Origin: an uncultured Ruminococcus sp.
Lineage (GTDB): Bacteria > Bacillota > Clostridia > Oscillospirales > Acutalibacteraceae
Direction: 5' to 3'
Length of the DNA stretch: 64,000 bases
NCBI GenBank assembly: GCA_902767845.1
Contig: CACXIV010000005.1
Location: 25,644-89,643, forward strand
Shown here in pieces: positions 1 through 12,406 of the stretch; position 1 is the first letter of the stretch; every line of letters begins with the position of its first letter. The notes beneath the pieces were generated by a model. The model was not told the origin of the DNA and did not search any database. It saw only the letters and a program-made list of their open reading frames with translations. A program made the translations under genes and the position numbers.

Positions 1-163
1 AGGCTTTAACAACAAGTATATGCTCGACGCCTTAAAAAACACCGACACCGACGAGGTAAAGCTCGTGCTCAACGGACCTGTTTCGCCGATCATAGTAAAG
101 CCTGTTTCGGGCGACAGCTTTTTGAGCATAGTGGTACCCATGAGGCTCGCCAATGAAAACTGA
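1..163 (+). CDS. dnaN: DNA polymerase III beta sliding clamp, 3' end only
   Basis: The window opens inside this gene; 53 complete codons in frame 2 are visible before TGA at 161-163. The visible tail contains LVLNGPVSPIIVKP and ends in IVVPMRLANEN, matching the C-terminal domain of the beta clamp, including the VVPMRL motif that forms part of the clamp surface contacting polymerase peptides. The clamp tethers the replicative polymerase to DNA. It is followed directly by yaaA and recF, the usual order next to the replication origin, so dnaA and oriC probably lie just upstream of the window. The last 11 bases overlap the start of yaaA, suggesting translational coupling. Confidence 0.9.
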   Translation, partial: GFNNKYMLDALKNTDTDEVKLVLNGPVSPIIVKPVSGDSFLSIVVPMRLANEN

Positions 164-365
164 GAAAATAAAGATCGACACCGAGTATATCAAACTCCAG
201 GATCTGCTCAAGCTGAGCGGAGAGGCGTATACCGGCGGAATGGCTAAGGTCGTTATCCAAAACGGCGAGGTCAGGGTCAACGGCGAGGTCTGCACCATGA
301 GGGGCAAAAAGCTTAGACCGGGAGATACCGCCGAATACGGCGGCGTCCTGATAACTGTTGAATAA
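153..365 (+). CDS. yaaA: S4-domain RNA-binding protein YaaA
   Basis: This 70-residue protein is almost wholly an S4 RNA-binding fold (IKLQDLLKLSG, then VRVNGEVCTMRGKKLRPGD). Small S4 proteins of the YaaA family are conserved between dnaN and recF in Firmicutes. They are thought to bind structured RNA, probably ribosomal; the exact role is inferred from the family and not from this sequence. The ATG lies inside the end of dnaN (11-base overlap), and the stop is immediately followed by the recF ATG at 366. The gene therefore sits in a tightly packed operon and is probably translated by coupling. Confidence 0.9.
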   Translation: MKTEKIKIDTEYIKLQDLLKLSGEAYTGGMAKVVIQNGEVRVNGEVCTMRGKKLRPGDTAEYGGVLITVE

Positions 366-1475
366 ATGAAGGTAAAAAGCTTAAAGTTTTGTAATTTCAG
401 AAATTTAGAGGACTGTACTGTCCGTCCCTGCGACGGAGTCAACATTATTTACGGAGACAACGCCCAGGGAAAAACAAATATATTGGAAGCACTCTGGCTG
501 TTTTGCGGCGGTCACTCATTCAGAAACGCCGGCGCGAAAGAGATGATAAAATGGGAAAAGGATTTTTCGCGGCTCGAATGTGAGTTCTTCGGTCAGGGAA
601 GGGATCAAAAAGCGGCTCTCGGCTTTACCGGCTCAAAAAAGACAGTCAGCGTAAACGGAGTCGAAAAAAAATCCTCGTCCGCCCTGATAGAAAAATTCTG
701 CGCGGTGGTGTTCTCTCCCGAAAACCTCAGTCTTATAAAAAGGGGTCCGGGGGAGAGGAGAAATTTTATCGACAGCGCCATCTGCCGCGAAAAGCTCAAA
801 AACGCGGTTATCCTCTCAAAGTATAACCGGCTAATCGCCCAGAGGAACGCGCTTCTCAAGGACGTGATGAAGAATCCGAGCCTTGAGGAAACGCTCGATA
901 TCTGGGATTCACAGATAATTGCTCTCGGCTCCGCGCTGACGTACCGGAGACTCGAGTTTGTAAATATGATCTCAAAAAAGGCGGCTGTTTACCACAGCGG
1001 TATTTCGGGGGACAAGGAAAAGCTCGAACTGAGATACATCTCCTCGGTATCCGCGAAATACGGCGACAGCGCCGATGAGATAGAAAAAAAGTTTTATGAA
1101 AAGTGCCGCGCGAACCGTCAGAACGAGATTGCCTGCGGAGTTACCCTCTCGGGACCCCACAGGGACGACGCCGAGGTAATGATAAACGGCAGGAACGCCA
1201 AGCTGTTTGCCTCTCAGGGTCAGCAGCGCAGCGCGGTTTTGTCGCTCAAGCTCGCCGAGGCATCCGTACTCAGGGAGAAGATGGGGGAGGATCCCGTCGT
1301 TTTGCTCGACGACGTTTTGTCGGAGCTCGACAGCGGCAGGCAGGATTATCTGCTCAACGAGCTTGAGGGCTGTCAGGTATTTATAACCTGCTGCGAAAAG
1401 TCGAACAAGGAGCAGCTTAAAAAAGGCAGGGTGTTCCTTGTAAAAAACGGCGCCGTTTCAGAGGAAGAAAACTGA
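366..1475 (+). CDS. recF: DNA replication and repair protein RecF
   Basis: At 369 residues this is the usual length for RecF, an SMC-like ATPase that loads RecA at single-strand gaps together with RecO and RecR. Walker A is GDNAQGKT at residues 30-37. The ABC signature region SQGQQRSAVLSLKLAE is at about 283-298, and Walker B with the D-loop, VVLLDDVLSELD, is at about 311-322. The RecF-specific LSGPHRDD motif is at about 261-268. All catalytic motifs look intact. The start follows the yaaA stop with no gap, and the stop TGA shares its A with the remB ATG (TGATG), so the two are probably coupled. Confidence 0.97.
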   Translation: MKVKSLKFCNFRNLEDCTVRPCDGVNIIYGDNAQGKTNILEALWLFCGGHSFRNAGAKEMIKWEKDFSRLECEFFGQGRDQKAALGFTGSKKTVSVNGVEKKSSSALIEKFCAVVFSPENLSLIKRGPGERRNFIDSAICREKLKNAVILSKYNRLIAQRNALLKDVMKNPSLEETLDIWDSQIIALGSALTYRRLEFVNMISKKAAVYHSGISGDKEKLELRYISSVSAKYGDSADEIEKKFYEKCRANRQNEIACGVTLSGPHRDDAEVMINGRNAKLFASQGQQRSAVLSLKLAEASVLREKMGEDPVVLLDDVLSELDSGRQDYLLNELEGCQVFITCCEKSNKEQLKKGRVFLVKNGAVSEEEN

Positions 1476-1726
1476 TGTATCTGCATTTGGGAAACGATGT
1501 TGTGATAAACACCGAAAAAATTATAGCTATGTTTGATATCGACGCCTGCACGGTGTCGAAAAAGACCCGTGATTTTTTGGCGGCGGCTCAAAAAAACGGA
1601 GAGGTAATCAACGTTTCCTACGAGCTGCCGAGATCCTTTGTCGTATGCATTGACAGGGGAAAAACAAAAGTGTATATTTCTCAGCTTTCGACCAAGACGC
1701 TTTCAAGAAGAAAGCTGAGCATATGA
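1475..1726 (+). CDS. remB: Extracellular matrix regulator RemB (DUF370)
   Basis: This 83-residue protein begins MYLHLGNDVVI and has the DUF370 pattern of RemA/RemB. In Bacillus, RemA and RemB are small regulators; RemA is a DNA-binding activator of matrix and osmoprotection genes, and remB (yaaB) lies next to recF as here. The C-terminal part, FVVCIDRGKTKVYISQLSTKTLSRR, is basic and could contact DNA. The start overlaps the recF stop by one base. Whether this copy controls surface genes elsewhere in the genome cannot be read from the sequence. Confidence 0.85.
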   Translation: MYLHLGNDVVINTEKIIAMFDIDACTVSKKTRDFLAAAQKNGEVINVSYELPRSFVVCIDRGKTKVYISQLSTKTLSRRKLSI

Positions 1727-1760
1727 AGGTATATAAATCAATCGTTTTATGGAGAGAACT

Positions 1761-2534
1761 ATGAGAAGAAAAAACAGATGTCCGTACTGCGGAAGAAGAA
1801 TATCATACGCGGCAAGGTTTTCAAGCAGAAGAAAGGCCGAATACGTCTGTCCGCGCTGCGGAAAAGAAAGCAGGGTAGTGATAAATAAAACGGTTATCCT
1901 TGTGTTTATCATCTGCGCTATCTTATCCGCCGGTATCATGACGGCGTGGATAATGCTTGATATGATAAGCAATCCCCTCGGAATCGCGGCTGTAGCTTTT
2001 CCGCTGATAATTTTCGGACTGATATCCCCGAATTTCGTTATCTTCGAGCCGCTTATGAAATACAGAAAGTCCATGGAGGCAAAGAGAGCCGGAATCGAGT
2101 ATTCCGACAATCTCATGATCTCGGAGCTCGACGAGGATATGGGATATGTTGAGGGCTCAAATCAGTTCCAGATAAACAATGATGTGTTCAATAAGATAAA
2201 GGCGGAAAGATCCGCCGCTAAGGATCGGTCGACCGGCTCGGATCTGGTATCTCATTCCGCCGAGCTTACGGACTCGGACACAAGACCCTTTATGGAGGTC
2301 ATGAGCGACGTTAGGGAAAACCACGCGGATTCCGGCGACGCTCCGCTTAAAAAGATACACTCCGAGGGTTCAAAGATTAACCGCAGCAGCCGCCACTATA
2401 TCGAGCCCGAAGAACCGATGTCGGCTGAGGAGGCTGTTTTCGGCACAAAGCCCGAGCCGGAGCCGCAGAGAACGGAAAATAAAAAGACCGAAAAAAACGA
2501 TACCAACAGGTATTCGGCTAACAGAAGGTTTTAA
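1761..2534 (+). CDS. Zinc-ribbon membrane protein of unknown function
   Basis: I do not recognise a named family. The start chosen is ATG 1761, because GGAG at 1751-1754 lies six bases upstream and would fall inside a start at 1749. The 257-residue product begins with a treble-cleft zinc ribbon (CPYC, then CPRC about 20 residues later). Two hydrophobic segments follow (VILVFIICAILSAGIM and IAAVAFPLIIFGLI). The last roughly 140 residues are polar, low in complexity and rich in Glu, Lys, Ser and Arg, with no enzyme motif. A smaller relative follows 2 bases downstream. Position between remB and gyrB gives no clear function; a membrane-tethered nucleic acid or protein sensor is only a guess. Confidence 0.75.
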   Translation: MRRKNRCPYCGRRISYAARFSSRRKAEYVCPRCGKESRVVINKTVILVFIICAILSAGIMTAWIMLDMISNPLGIAAVAFPLIIFGLISPNFVIFEPLMKYRKSMEAKRAGIEYSDNLMISELDEDMGYVEGSNQFQINNDVFNKIKAERSAAKDRSTGSDLVSHSAELTDSDTRPFMEVMSDVRENHADSGDAPLKKIHSEGSKINRSSRHYIEPEEPMSAEEAVFGTKPEPEPQRTENKKTEKNDTNRYSANRRF

Positions 2535-2536
2535 GT

Positions 2537-4833
<2,297 letters not shown>

Positions 4834-4848
4834 GGATCGGAGGATAAT

Positions 4849-5280
4849 ATGCATTCAAGAAGTTATATCACGGTAAGATACGCCGAAACGGATAAAATGG
4901 GAATTGCCCATCACTCCAATTATCCGATATGGTTCGAGGTCGGAAGAACGGATTTTATCAAGATGTTCAAAACGACCTATACGGATCTCGAAAACGCGGG
5001 GGTAATGCTGCCTCTCGTCAACCTCAACTGCCACTTCAATCTTCCGGCGATGTATGAGGACGAGCTTATAGTCCGCACATGGTGCATCCATATGACCGCG
5101 GCGAGGATAGAGTTTTTATATTCGGTAAAAAGGCGCGACGAGGACGGTAAAGAGGTAGAGCTCTGCTACGGCTCCACCGAGCACGGCTTTATAGACGCAA
5201 AGACCTTTAAGCCCTGCAACGTAAAAAAACGTCTGCCCGAGCTGTACGCCAAACTGAACGGCAACATAAAAGAGATTTAA
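4849..5280 (+). CDS. Hotdog-fold acyl-CoA thioesterase (4HBT, YbgC/FadM type)
   Basis: This 143-residue protein is a single hotdog domain. The N-terminal YAETDKMGIAHHSNY is the 4HBT active-site helix motif (D at about residue 13 is the usual catalytic acid), followed by WFEVGRTDFIK. The family hydrolyses short- or medium-chain acyl-CoA or hydroxybenzoyl-CoA thioesters in the cytoplasm. Substrate cannot be told from sequence. It lies 15 bases after gyrB with GGAGG as ribosome-binding site and before gyrA, and is probably cotranscribed with them; there is no obvious functional link to gyrase. Confidence 0.88.
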   Translation: MHSRSYITVRYAETDKMGIAHHSNYPIWFEVGRTDFIKMFKTTYTDLENAGVMLPLVNLNCHFNLPAMYEDELIVRTWCIHMTAARIEFLYSVKRRDEDGKEVELCYGSTEHGFIDAKTFKPCNVKKRLPELYAKLNGNIKEI

Positions 5281-5348
5281 GCGAAAAGTTCTTTTGTTTT
5301 AAGTCGAGAGGAATATATTTAGAAAACGACTGATAAAGAGGTAAAAAA

Positions 5349-7844
5349 ATGGATAACGAGCAGCAACAAAACGACAAGAGAATAATTGACGTTGACCTGC
5401 AAAACGAGATGAGACAGAGCTTCCTCGATTACTCGATGAGCGTAATCGTGGCAAGAGCCCTGCCGGATGTGCGCGACGGTCTGAAGCCTGTTCACAGAAG
5501 GATCCTTTACACGATGTACGAGAGGGGACTCGAGCCCTCAAAGCCCTATCACAAGTGCGCCGACACCGTCGGCTCCGTGCTGGGCGCGTATCATCCCCAC
5601 GGCGACGCCTCCGTTTACGACGCGATGGTTCGTCTTGCTCAGGATTTCTCAATGAGATATATGCTGGTTGACGGTCACGGCAACTTCGGCTCCGTCGACG
5701 GCGACCCGCCGGCGGCATACAGATATACAGAGGCTAAGATGAGCAAGATCTCTATGGAGATGCTCACCGATATAGACAAGGACACCGTCGATTTCGTTCC
5801 GAACTACGACGACAGGCTAAAGGAGCCCGTCGTGCTTCCGAGCCGGTTCCCAAATCTGCTTGTAAACGGATCGAGCGGTATCGCCGTAGGTATGGCTACG
5901 GAGATCCCTCCGCATAACCTCGGCGAGACTATCGACGCCGCCTGCGCCTATATCGACGATCCGGATATCGAGCTTCCCGACCTGATGGAGTGTATCCCCG
6001 GTCCCGATTTTCCGACGGGCGGAATCATCATGGGAAGAAGCGGCATAAGGGCGGCATACGCTACCGGCAAGGGAAAGATCACCGTCCGCGCCAAAACCGA
6101 GATCGTCGAGGCGAAGAACGGAAGATTCAAGATAATCGTCACCGAGCTTCCCTACAAGGTAAACAAGGCGAGGCTGATCGAAAATATCGCCAACCTCGTA
6201 AAGGACAAGAGGATCGAGGGTATCTCAAATATCGAGGATCACTCCGACCGCAAGGGTATGCACGTTGAGATCGACATAAAGCGCGACGCGTCGCCTCAGA
6301 TCGTGCTCAATCAGCTTTTCTCGTTCACACAGCTTCAGGTAACCTTCGGCGCTATCATGCTGGCGATCGTTGACGGTCAGCCAAAAATATTAACGCTCAA
6401 GGACATGCTCAAGTGCTATGTGGACTTCCAGGAGGATGTTATCCGCCGCCGCACTGAGTATGACCTTAAAAAAGCTCAGGACAGAGAGCATATCCTTGAG
6501 GGCTTGAAGATCGCGATCGACTTTATCGACGAGGTCATCGCCATTATCAGAAGGAGCAAGGATCTGCCCTCCGCGCGCGCCGCGCTGATGGAACGCTTCG
6601 GACTTGACGAGGTTCAGGCGCAGGCGATCGTCCAGATGAGGCTCGGACAGCTCACCAACATGGAGCGCCACAAGATCGAGGAAGAGATCGCGGCGCTGCA
6701 GGCGAAGATCAAGGATTATCTCGAGATCTTGGCGAGCGAGACGAGAAAGCTCGAGATCGTCAAGGAAGAGCTGATCGCTATCAGGAACAAATACGCCGAT
6801 CCGCGCCGCACAGAGATCTGCGCTATAAGCGGCGAGGTAGATATCGAGGATCTCATCCCTCAGGAGGAATGTGTGCTCACCCTCACGCGCTTCGGCTACG
6901 TTAAGCGCCTTGCTGCCGATACCTACAAGATTCAGCGCAGAGGCGGCAGGGGAGTATCGGGAATGTCCCGCCGCGAGGAGGACGTCGCTACCGAGATGTT
7001 CATAATCAATTCCCACGACTACGTGCTGTTCTTTACCGACAAGGGCAGGGTATACAGGCTTAAATGCTACGAGGTACCCGAGGGCAGCAGACAGTCGAAG
7101 GGTATCAACATAGCGAACCTTCTGCCGATCTCAAACGACGAAAAGGTCACATCTATGATAAGGGTGCCCGAATTTGACGAGGACAAGTACCTTATCATGG
7201 TAACGCGCCGCGGAATAATAAAGAGGATAGCTCTCAACGCCTACAACACCGCGCGCAAGGGTGGACTGATCGCGCTCGACCTCAACGAGGGAGACGAGCT
7301 CGCGTGGGTAAGGATGACCGACGGAAGCGCCAACCTTATCGTCGCGACAAAGAAGGGCGTGGCGATCCGCTTCAAGGAGACCGACGTTCGTCCAATGGGC
7401 AGACTCGCGCGCGGAGTAAAGGCTATCAGCCTTAAAGAGGGCGACGAGGTCGTAGGAATGAGCGTTGTCCGCGACGGAGGACTTGTTCTTACCGTGAGCG
7501 AGACAGGCTACGGCAGACTTTCGGATCCCGAGGATTACCGCGTCCAGTCAAGAGGCGGCAAGGGACTTACGAATTACCACATCGCCAAGTACGGCGACGT
7601 CGCCGCGATCAAGGTGGTAGACCTTGACGACGACATAATCATGATTTCTCAGGACGGAATCATCATCAGAATAGCCGCTGAGTCGATCAGGGTGTGCTCG
7701 CGTCCCTCAAAGGGCGTGACCCTGATGAAAACAGGCGAGGGAGACAAAGTAGTTACCGTCGCCAGAGCGCCTCATGTCGGCGGAGATGACGAAGAACCCG
7801 AAACGGAAGAAAACACGGAAGAAACGGAAGCTTCCGAGAATTGA
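5349..7844 (+). CDS. gyrA: DNA gyrase subunit A
   Basis: This 831-residue protein is the DNA-cleaving subunit of gyrase. The catalytic tyrosine is Tyr126 in [10 protein letters not shown]. The DNA-gate helix reads [10 protein letters not shown], where Ala87 and Asp91 correspond to E. coli Ser83 and Asp87. The C-terminal domain contains the GyrA box QRRGGRG, needed to wrap DNA, and several beta-pinwheel blades, supporting gyrase rather than topoisomerase IV. It ends in an acidic Glu/Thr-rich tail ([17 protein letters not shown]). RBS AGAGG precedes ATG. A small hairpin (7850-7869) follows the stop but has no T-run, so transcription may continue into the next lipoprotein gene. Confidence 0.98.
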   Translation: MDNEQQQNDKRIIDVDLQNEMRQSFLDYSMSVIVARALPDVRDGLKPVHRRILYTMYERGLEPSKPYHKCADTVGSVLGAYHPHGDASVYDAMVRLAQDFSMRYMLVDGHGNFGSVDGDPPAAYRYTEAKMSKISMEMLTDIDKDTVDFVPNYDDRLKEPVVLPSRFPNLLVNGSSGIAVGMATEIPPHNLGETIDAACAYIDDPDIELPDLMECIPGPDFPTGGIIMGRSGIRAAYATGKGKITVRAKTEIVEAKNGRFKIIVTELPYKVNKARLIENIANLVKDKRIEGISNIEDHSDRKGMHVEIDIKRDASPQIVLNQLFSFTQLQVTFGAIMLAIVDGQPKILTLKDMLKCYVDFQEDVIRRRTEYDLKKAQDREHILEGLKIAIDFIDEVIAIIRRSKDLPSARAALMERFGLDEVQAQAIVQMRLGQLTNMERHKIEEEIAALQAKIKDYLEILASETRKLEIVKEELIAIRNKYADPRRTEICAISGEVDIEDLIPQEECVLTLTRFGYVKRLAADTYKIQRRGGRGVSGMSRREEDVATEMFIINSHDYVLFFTDKGRVYRLKCYEVPEGSRQSKGINIANLLPISNDEKVTSMIRVPEFDEDKYLIMVTRRGIIKRIALNAYNTARKGGLIALDLNEGDELAWVRMTDGSANLIVATKKGVAIRFKETDVRPMGRLARGVKAISLKEGDEVVGMSVVRDGGLVLTVSETGYGRLSDPEDYRVQSRGGKGLTNYHIAKYGDVAAIKVVDLDDDIIMISQDGIIIRIAAESIRVCSRPSKGVTLMKTGEGDKVVTVARAPHVGGDDEEPETEENTEETEASEN

Positions 7845-7887
7845 TAAAAGCCGCGCGGAAATCCGCGGCAGGCTTGATTTGGAGTAT

Positions 7888-8601
7888 ATGAAGATATTAA
7901 AAGGAATAACGGCATTACTGTTGTCGGCTGTAATGGTAATCGGGCTTGCCGCCTGTTCTGATGGCGGTATCAAGCTCAACATCAAGCAGCCAAAAAGCGT
8001 GTCTACCGCCGACGAGAGCGAGGTCGAGTTTGAAACGACCGCCGTCGAGCCGAGCGACAACGTAAACGGAAAGCGATTTTCTATAACGCTTTATGAGTTT
8101 ACGGAGCGCTATAATTCGGCAAAAAGGCTTCTCGGCGACACAGACCTTATAATAATGGGCAACTGGCGCGTAAAGGGCGAGCCTCAGACCGACAACAACG
8201 GAGTTAAGATCCGGTATTATTACTACGACGACTACAACGTCAATATAACCGCTACCGTGGAGGTCGAAAGCGAAAAGCTGATGAATATCGGCATCGGAAC
8301 CACCATGAGCAACTTTGTGGCTCAGGAGAGCGGAGAGAACAACAGCGACGGGATCCTGCGCAAGGCGGCTCTCATGGCGGAGGCCGCCGGCTGCTTCGGC
8401 AAAGACAAGCTCGATACTCTTCAGGATATCTTTTATCAGATCGCTACGGGCTCGCAGGATACTATGTGGTACGAGGGCTTTGTTTTCTCGCTCAGCACCA
8501 AGGACAACAAGCATGACAGCAAAAGCAGCGTTATGCTGTTCAGGGTCTTCCCGGTGAGCGGCAGTCTAAAAAAAGACTGGAAGCTAACGGAATACAAATA
8601 A
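7888..8601 (+). CDS. Putative lipoprotein of unknown function
   Basis: The start ATG 7888 is chosen because it follows GGAG at 7881 and begins a classic lipoprotein signal peptide, ILKGITALLLSAVMVIGLAAC. An in-frame upstream extension into the end of gyrA is open but lacks these marks. Cleavage and lipidation at Cys22 would anchor the protein outside the membrane. The mature part, about 215 residues, has a Tyr/Asp-rich strand (RYYYYDDYNV) and no enzymatic motif. It resembles small surface lipoproteins common in gut Firmicutes; function unknown. It ends at a strong bidirectional terminator shared with the converging gene. Confidence 0.8.
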   Translation: MKILKGITALLLSAVMVIGLAACSDGGIKLNIKQPKSVSTADESEVEFETTAVEPSDNVNGKRFSITLYEFTERYNSAKRLLGDTDLIIMGNWRVKGEPQTDNNGVKIRYYYYDDYNVNITATVEVESEKLMNIGIGTTMSNFVAQESGENNSDGILRKAALMAEAAGCFGKDKLDTLQDIFYQIATGSQDTMWYEGFVFSLSTKDNKHDSKSSVMLFRVFPVSGSLKKDWKLTEYK

Positions 8602-8630
8602 AAAACTGCCGGCGGTCTGCCGGCAGTTTT
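8602..8630. terminator. Bidirectional rho-independent terminator
   Basis: A perfect 12-bp stem (AAAACTGCCGGC / GCCGGCAGTTTT) with loop GGTCT, with A- and T-runs on each side, lies between two converging lipoprotein genes and can serve both strands. Confidence 0.92.
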
Positions 8631-8642
8631 GCTGTTATGATG

Positions 8643-9437
8643 TTATTTCAGCTCGTCAGAGGAAGCTCTCTTAAATGTAAAGTCGCCGTATTTAAGATAT
8701 TCTCCGCTGATCGAATAAGCTACGGTATTCTTTTCCTCCTTGTTGGTGGTGTAGGTGGAGGTCACCTTGCCGTCCTTGGCGGAATACTTAGCAAAGGTAA
8801 AGTTGAGGTCGTTGATCGAGTTGTACATGATCCCGCTCTTGTCAAAGTAATAATACTCGTCATTGTCATCCTTCCATGTTCCGAGCAGAGCCTCGTCGAT
8901 CACGGGATCGGGGTCGGGCTCGGGGATATAAGAGAAGGATGGCAGCTTTTCAAGCGTGGTGGTCGATCCTCCGTTTACGCTTGTAAGGGTCAGGGTGTTC
9001 TTATCGTCGGAAAACTCATACGTATACGTGCCGTTTACTCCGAACATCAGCTCCGCGGTAAAGGTGTCGATCACGCTGCCGTCGTCCGCGGCTTTTTTTT
9101 CAAGCGAATAATTTTCGATATATCCCGTTGTGCCTATCACAAGGTACGCCTTTTTTTTGCCGTCAAAAACATAAACGAAGCTTTTGAAATTTGAGCCCTC
9201 GCCGTCGGTGATCCGCCACGCTCCGGCAAAATCATCACCCTCGTAATCAATGGCGTGGAGCTTGCTCATATCCGCCTGATCGGAAACGCTCGCAGTGGTT
9301 TCCGCGGCAGAAACGGTCGTTTCCTCGGTCGTTACTGCGCTTTGAGTCGGATCGGTGCTTTCGTCGCCGCAGCCGGAAAAAACCGCCGCGGAGGATAAAA
9401 CCAAAGCCGCGCATAATATTTTAATTAAAGTTTTCAT
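8643..9437 (-). CDS. Putative lipoprotein with beta-rich repeats
   Basis: This 264-residue protein begins with a lipoprotein signal (MKTLIKILCAALVLSSAAVFSGC); Cys23 would be lipidated. A Thr/Ser/Ala-rich linker (about residues 30-55) follows. Two similar beta-rich halves then begin FAGAWRITDGEG and LLGTWKDDNDEYYYFDKSG. The G-x-W-x-D/T pattern at the head of each half resembles lipocalin-like or DUF5640-type stress lipoproteins in Firmicutes, but I would not assign a function. It faces the gyrA-linked lipoprotein across a shared terminator. The AT-rich stretch at 9438-9566 separates it from the guaB promoter; no clear promoter of its own was identified. Confidence 0.8.
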   Translation of the reverse strand: MKTLIKILCAALVLSSAAVFSGCGDESTDPTQSAVTTEETTVSAAETTASVSDQADMSKLHAIDYEGDDFAGAWRITDGEGSNFKSFVYVFDGKKKAYLVIGTTGYIENYSLEKKAADDGSVIDTFTAELMFGVNGTYTYEFSDDKNTLTLTSVNGGSTTTLEKLPSFSYIPEPDPDPVIDEALLGTWKDDNDEYYYFDKSGIMYNSINDLNFTFAKYSAKDGKVTSTYTTNKEEKNTVAYSISGEYLKYGDFTFKRASSDELK

Positions 9438-9566
9438 AATACAGCCTTCCTTGATTTGATATACTAATTTTATAATTATAAATCAAAAATGTCAATACGA
9501 AAAACGCCGCCCTGACAACGACCGACGCAAAAAACCAAAAAAGACTTAAATAACGCAAAAATAGTG

Positions 9567-9595
9567 TTGCCAAGAATGTGTTTTTTTGATATAAT
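9567..9595 (+). promoter_or_regulatory. Sigma-A promoter of guaB
   Basis: TTGCCA (9567-9572), 17-base spacer, TATAAT (9590-9595). Transcription would start near 9602, giving a leader of about 30 bases, too short for a riboswitch. Confidence 0.85.
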
Positions 9596-9615
9596 AAAAT
9601 TTAAATATAAAGTAA

Positions 9616-11115
<1,500 letters not shown>

Positions 11116-11120
11116 TAGCA

Positions 11121-11150
11121 GGGACGCGCGCCGCGCGTCCCATATTTTTT
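11121..11150 (+). terminator. Terminator of guaB
   Basis: GGGACGCG / CGCGTCCC stem (8 bp, loop CGCCG) followed by ATATTTTTT, 5 bases after the guaB stop. Confidence 0.88.
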
Positions 11151-11171
11151 GTCAAAATACACTTATTTTTA

Positions 11172-11200
11172 TTGATTTGCCTCGGGATTTATGTTATTAT
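11172..11200 (+). promoter_or_regulatory. Sigma-A promoter of the ROK kinase gene
   Basis: TTGATT (11172-11177), 17-base spacer, TATTAT (11195-11200), 34 bases before the ATG. Confidence 0.75.
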
Positions 11201-11233
11201 ATAAAAAACAATATAACACAGAGGAGAGTTGTT

Positions 11234-12184
11234 ATGTATAGATTAGGTATTGATCTTGGCGGCACCAACATCGTAGCGGGTCTGGTAGACGAGGAATACA
11301 GGATCGTGGCAAAGGCGAGCTGCAAAACCAACGTTCCGCGTCCCGAAAGCGATATCTGCGACAGCATGGCGGAGGTCGCCGTAAAAGCGGTTGAAAAGGC
11401 CGGTATCACAATGGACGAGGTCGAGAGCATCGGCATCGGCGTTCCCGGCGCGGTAAACCCCAAAACAGGCATCATTGAGTATTCCGCAAACCTGTTCTTC
11501 CACAACTGGGAAGTTGTAAAGATGATGAAGGAAAGGCTCAACAAAAAGGTCATCATCGAGAACGACGCGAACGCCGCGGCTCTCGGCGAATACCTTGCCG
11601 GCAGCGCCAAGGGCGCTAAAAACGCCGTTGCCATCACGCTCGGAACAGGCGTAGGCGGCGGAATCATCATCAACGGCAAGATCTACAGCGGCTCAAACTA
11701 TGCCGGCGCCGAGCTCGGCCACATGGTAATAGTTAAGGACGGCAAGGAGTGCGGCTGCGGAAGAAAGGGCTGCTGGGAGGCGTACGCCTCGGCTACGGGT
11801 CTTATCAACCTGACAAAGCAGAAGATCTTGTCCGAAAAGCTCGATTACAGCTATATGCTCAAGGTCGCGGACGGCGATATAAACAAGGTCAACGGCAAGA
11901 CAGCCTTTGACGCGGCAGCGGCAGGCGACTCCGACGCTCAGGAGGTTCTCGACGAGTATTTCGGATATCTCGCGACGGGTCTTGTAAACATCATCAACAT
12001 TTTCCAGCCCGACATTCTCTGCATCGGCGGCGGAATCTCGAATCAGGGCGAAAATCTGCTTCGTCCGCTCAGAAAGATAATCGAGGAGGAGCGTTATACA
12101 AAGCATAACGACAAGCAGACCGTGATCTGCACCTGCTCGCTCGGAAACGACGCCGGAATTATCGGCGCGGCTTTCCTTGACTAA
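11234..12184 (+). CDS. glcK: ROK-family glucokinase
   Basis: This 316-residue sugar kinase of the ROK family probably phosphorylates glucose with ATP. ATG 11234 follows GAGGAGAG. The N-terminal phosphate-binding loop is GIDLGGTNIVAG. The substrate site is ENDANAAALGEY, followed by LGTGVGGGIIINGKIY and the His/Cys zinc site in ELGHMV...CGCGRKGCWEAYASATG, typical of bacterial GlcK. No DNA-binding domain is present, so it is a kinase and not a ROK repressor. An in-frame open extension upstream lacks a ribosome-binding site and crosses the promoter. It has its own promoter and terminator. Confidence 0.92.
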   Translation: MYRLGIDLGGTNIVAGLVDEEYRIVAKASCKTNVPRPESDICDSMAEVAVKAVEKAGITMDEVESIGIGVPGAVNPKTGIIEYSANLFFHNWEVVKMMKERLNKKVIIENDANAAALGEYLAGSAKGAKNAVAITLGTGVGGGIIINGKIYSGSNYAGAELGHMVIVKDGKECGCGRKGCWEAYASATGLINLTKQKILSEKLDYSYMLKVADGDINKVNGKTAFDAAAAGDSDAQEVLDEYFGYLATGLVNIINIFQPDILCIGGGISNQGENLLRPLRKIIEEERYTKHNDKQTVICTCSLGNDAGIIGAAFLD

Positions 12185-12202
12185 AAACAATATGCTTTTT
12201 CT

Positions 12203-12238
12203 GCCCCAAACCGCGCGTCAGGTTTGGGGCGTTTTTTT
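12203..12238 (+). terminator. Terminator of glcK
   Basis: Perfect 10-bp stem GCCCCAAACC / GGTTTGGGGC with loop GCGCGTCA and a run of seven T. Confidence 0.93.
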
Positions 12239-12276
12239 CACAATTATAAAAATCCGATTATTATTTTAGAATCATA

Positions 12277-12305
12277 TTGAAATTTGTTTATATATAAGGT
12301 ACAAT
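12277..12305 (+). promoter_or_regulatory. Promoter of the giant dockerin protein gene
   Basis: TTGAAA (12277-12282), 17-base spacer, TACAAT (12300-12305). The predicted leader is about 95 bases long, notably longer than at other genes here. Confidence 0.75.
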
Positions 12306-12315
12306 AGCAATAGAA

Positions 12316-12350
12316 AAGTCTTACCACATTGGCAAAAATTAGTAAGATTT
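12316..12350 (+). other. Inverted repeat in the leader of the giant dockerin gene
   Basis: AAGTCTTAC (12316-12324) can pair with GTAAGATTT (12342-12350), with one G-U pair. It lies at or just after the predicted transcription start. It could be a 5' stabilising stem or an operator-like site; nothing here matches a riboswitch class I know. Confidence 0.45.
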
Positions 12351-12406
12351 TACCTATTGCCGCTGTTTTCGACAACGGCGGCGCCAAACACAAAGGAGGA
12401 ATGATT

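Noticed and set aside
7850-7869. Terminator immediately after gyrA
   Set aside because: A GCCGCG/CGCGGC hairpin is present but there is no T-run, so it is unlikely to end transcription fully.
7774-7887. Upstream extension of the lipoprotein gene into the end of gyrA
   Set aside because: The frame is open, but ATG 7888 has a ribosome-binding site and begins a proper lipoprotein signal; the extension is Lys/Arg-rich without family similarity.
12316-12400. A riboswitch in the leader of the giant dockerin gene
   Set aside because: The short inverted repeat and 95-base leader do not match any riboswitch class I know, and the product is not a metabolic gene.
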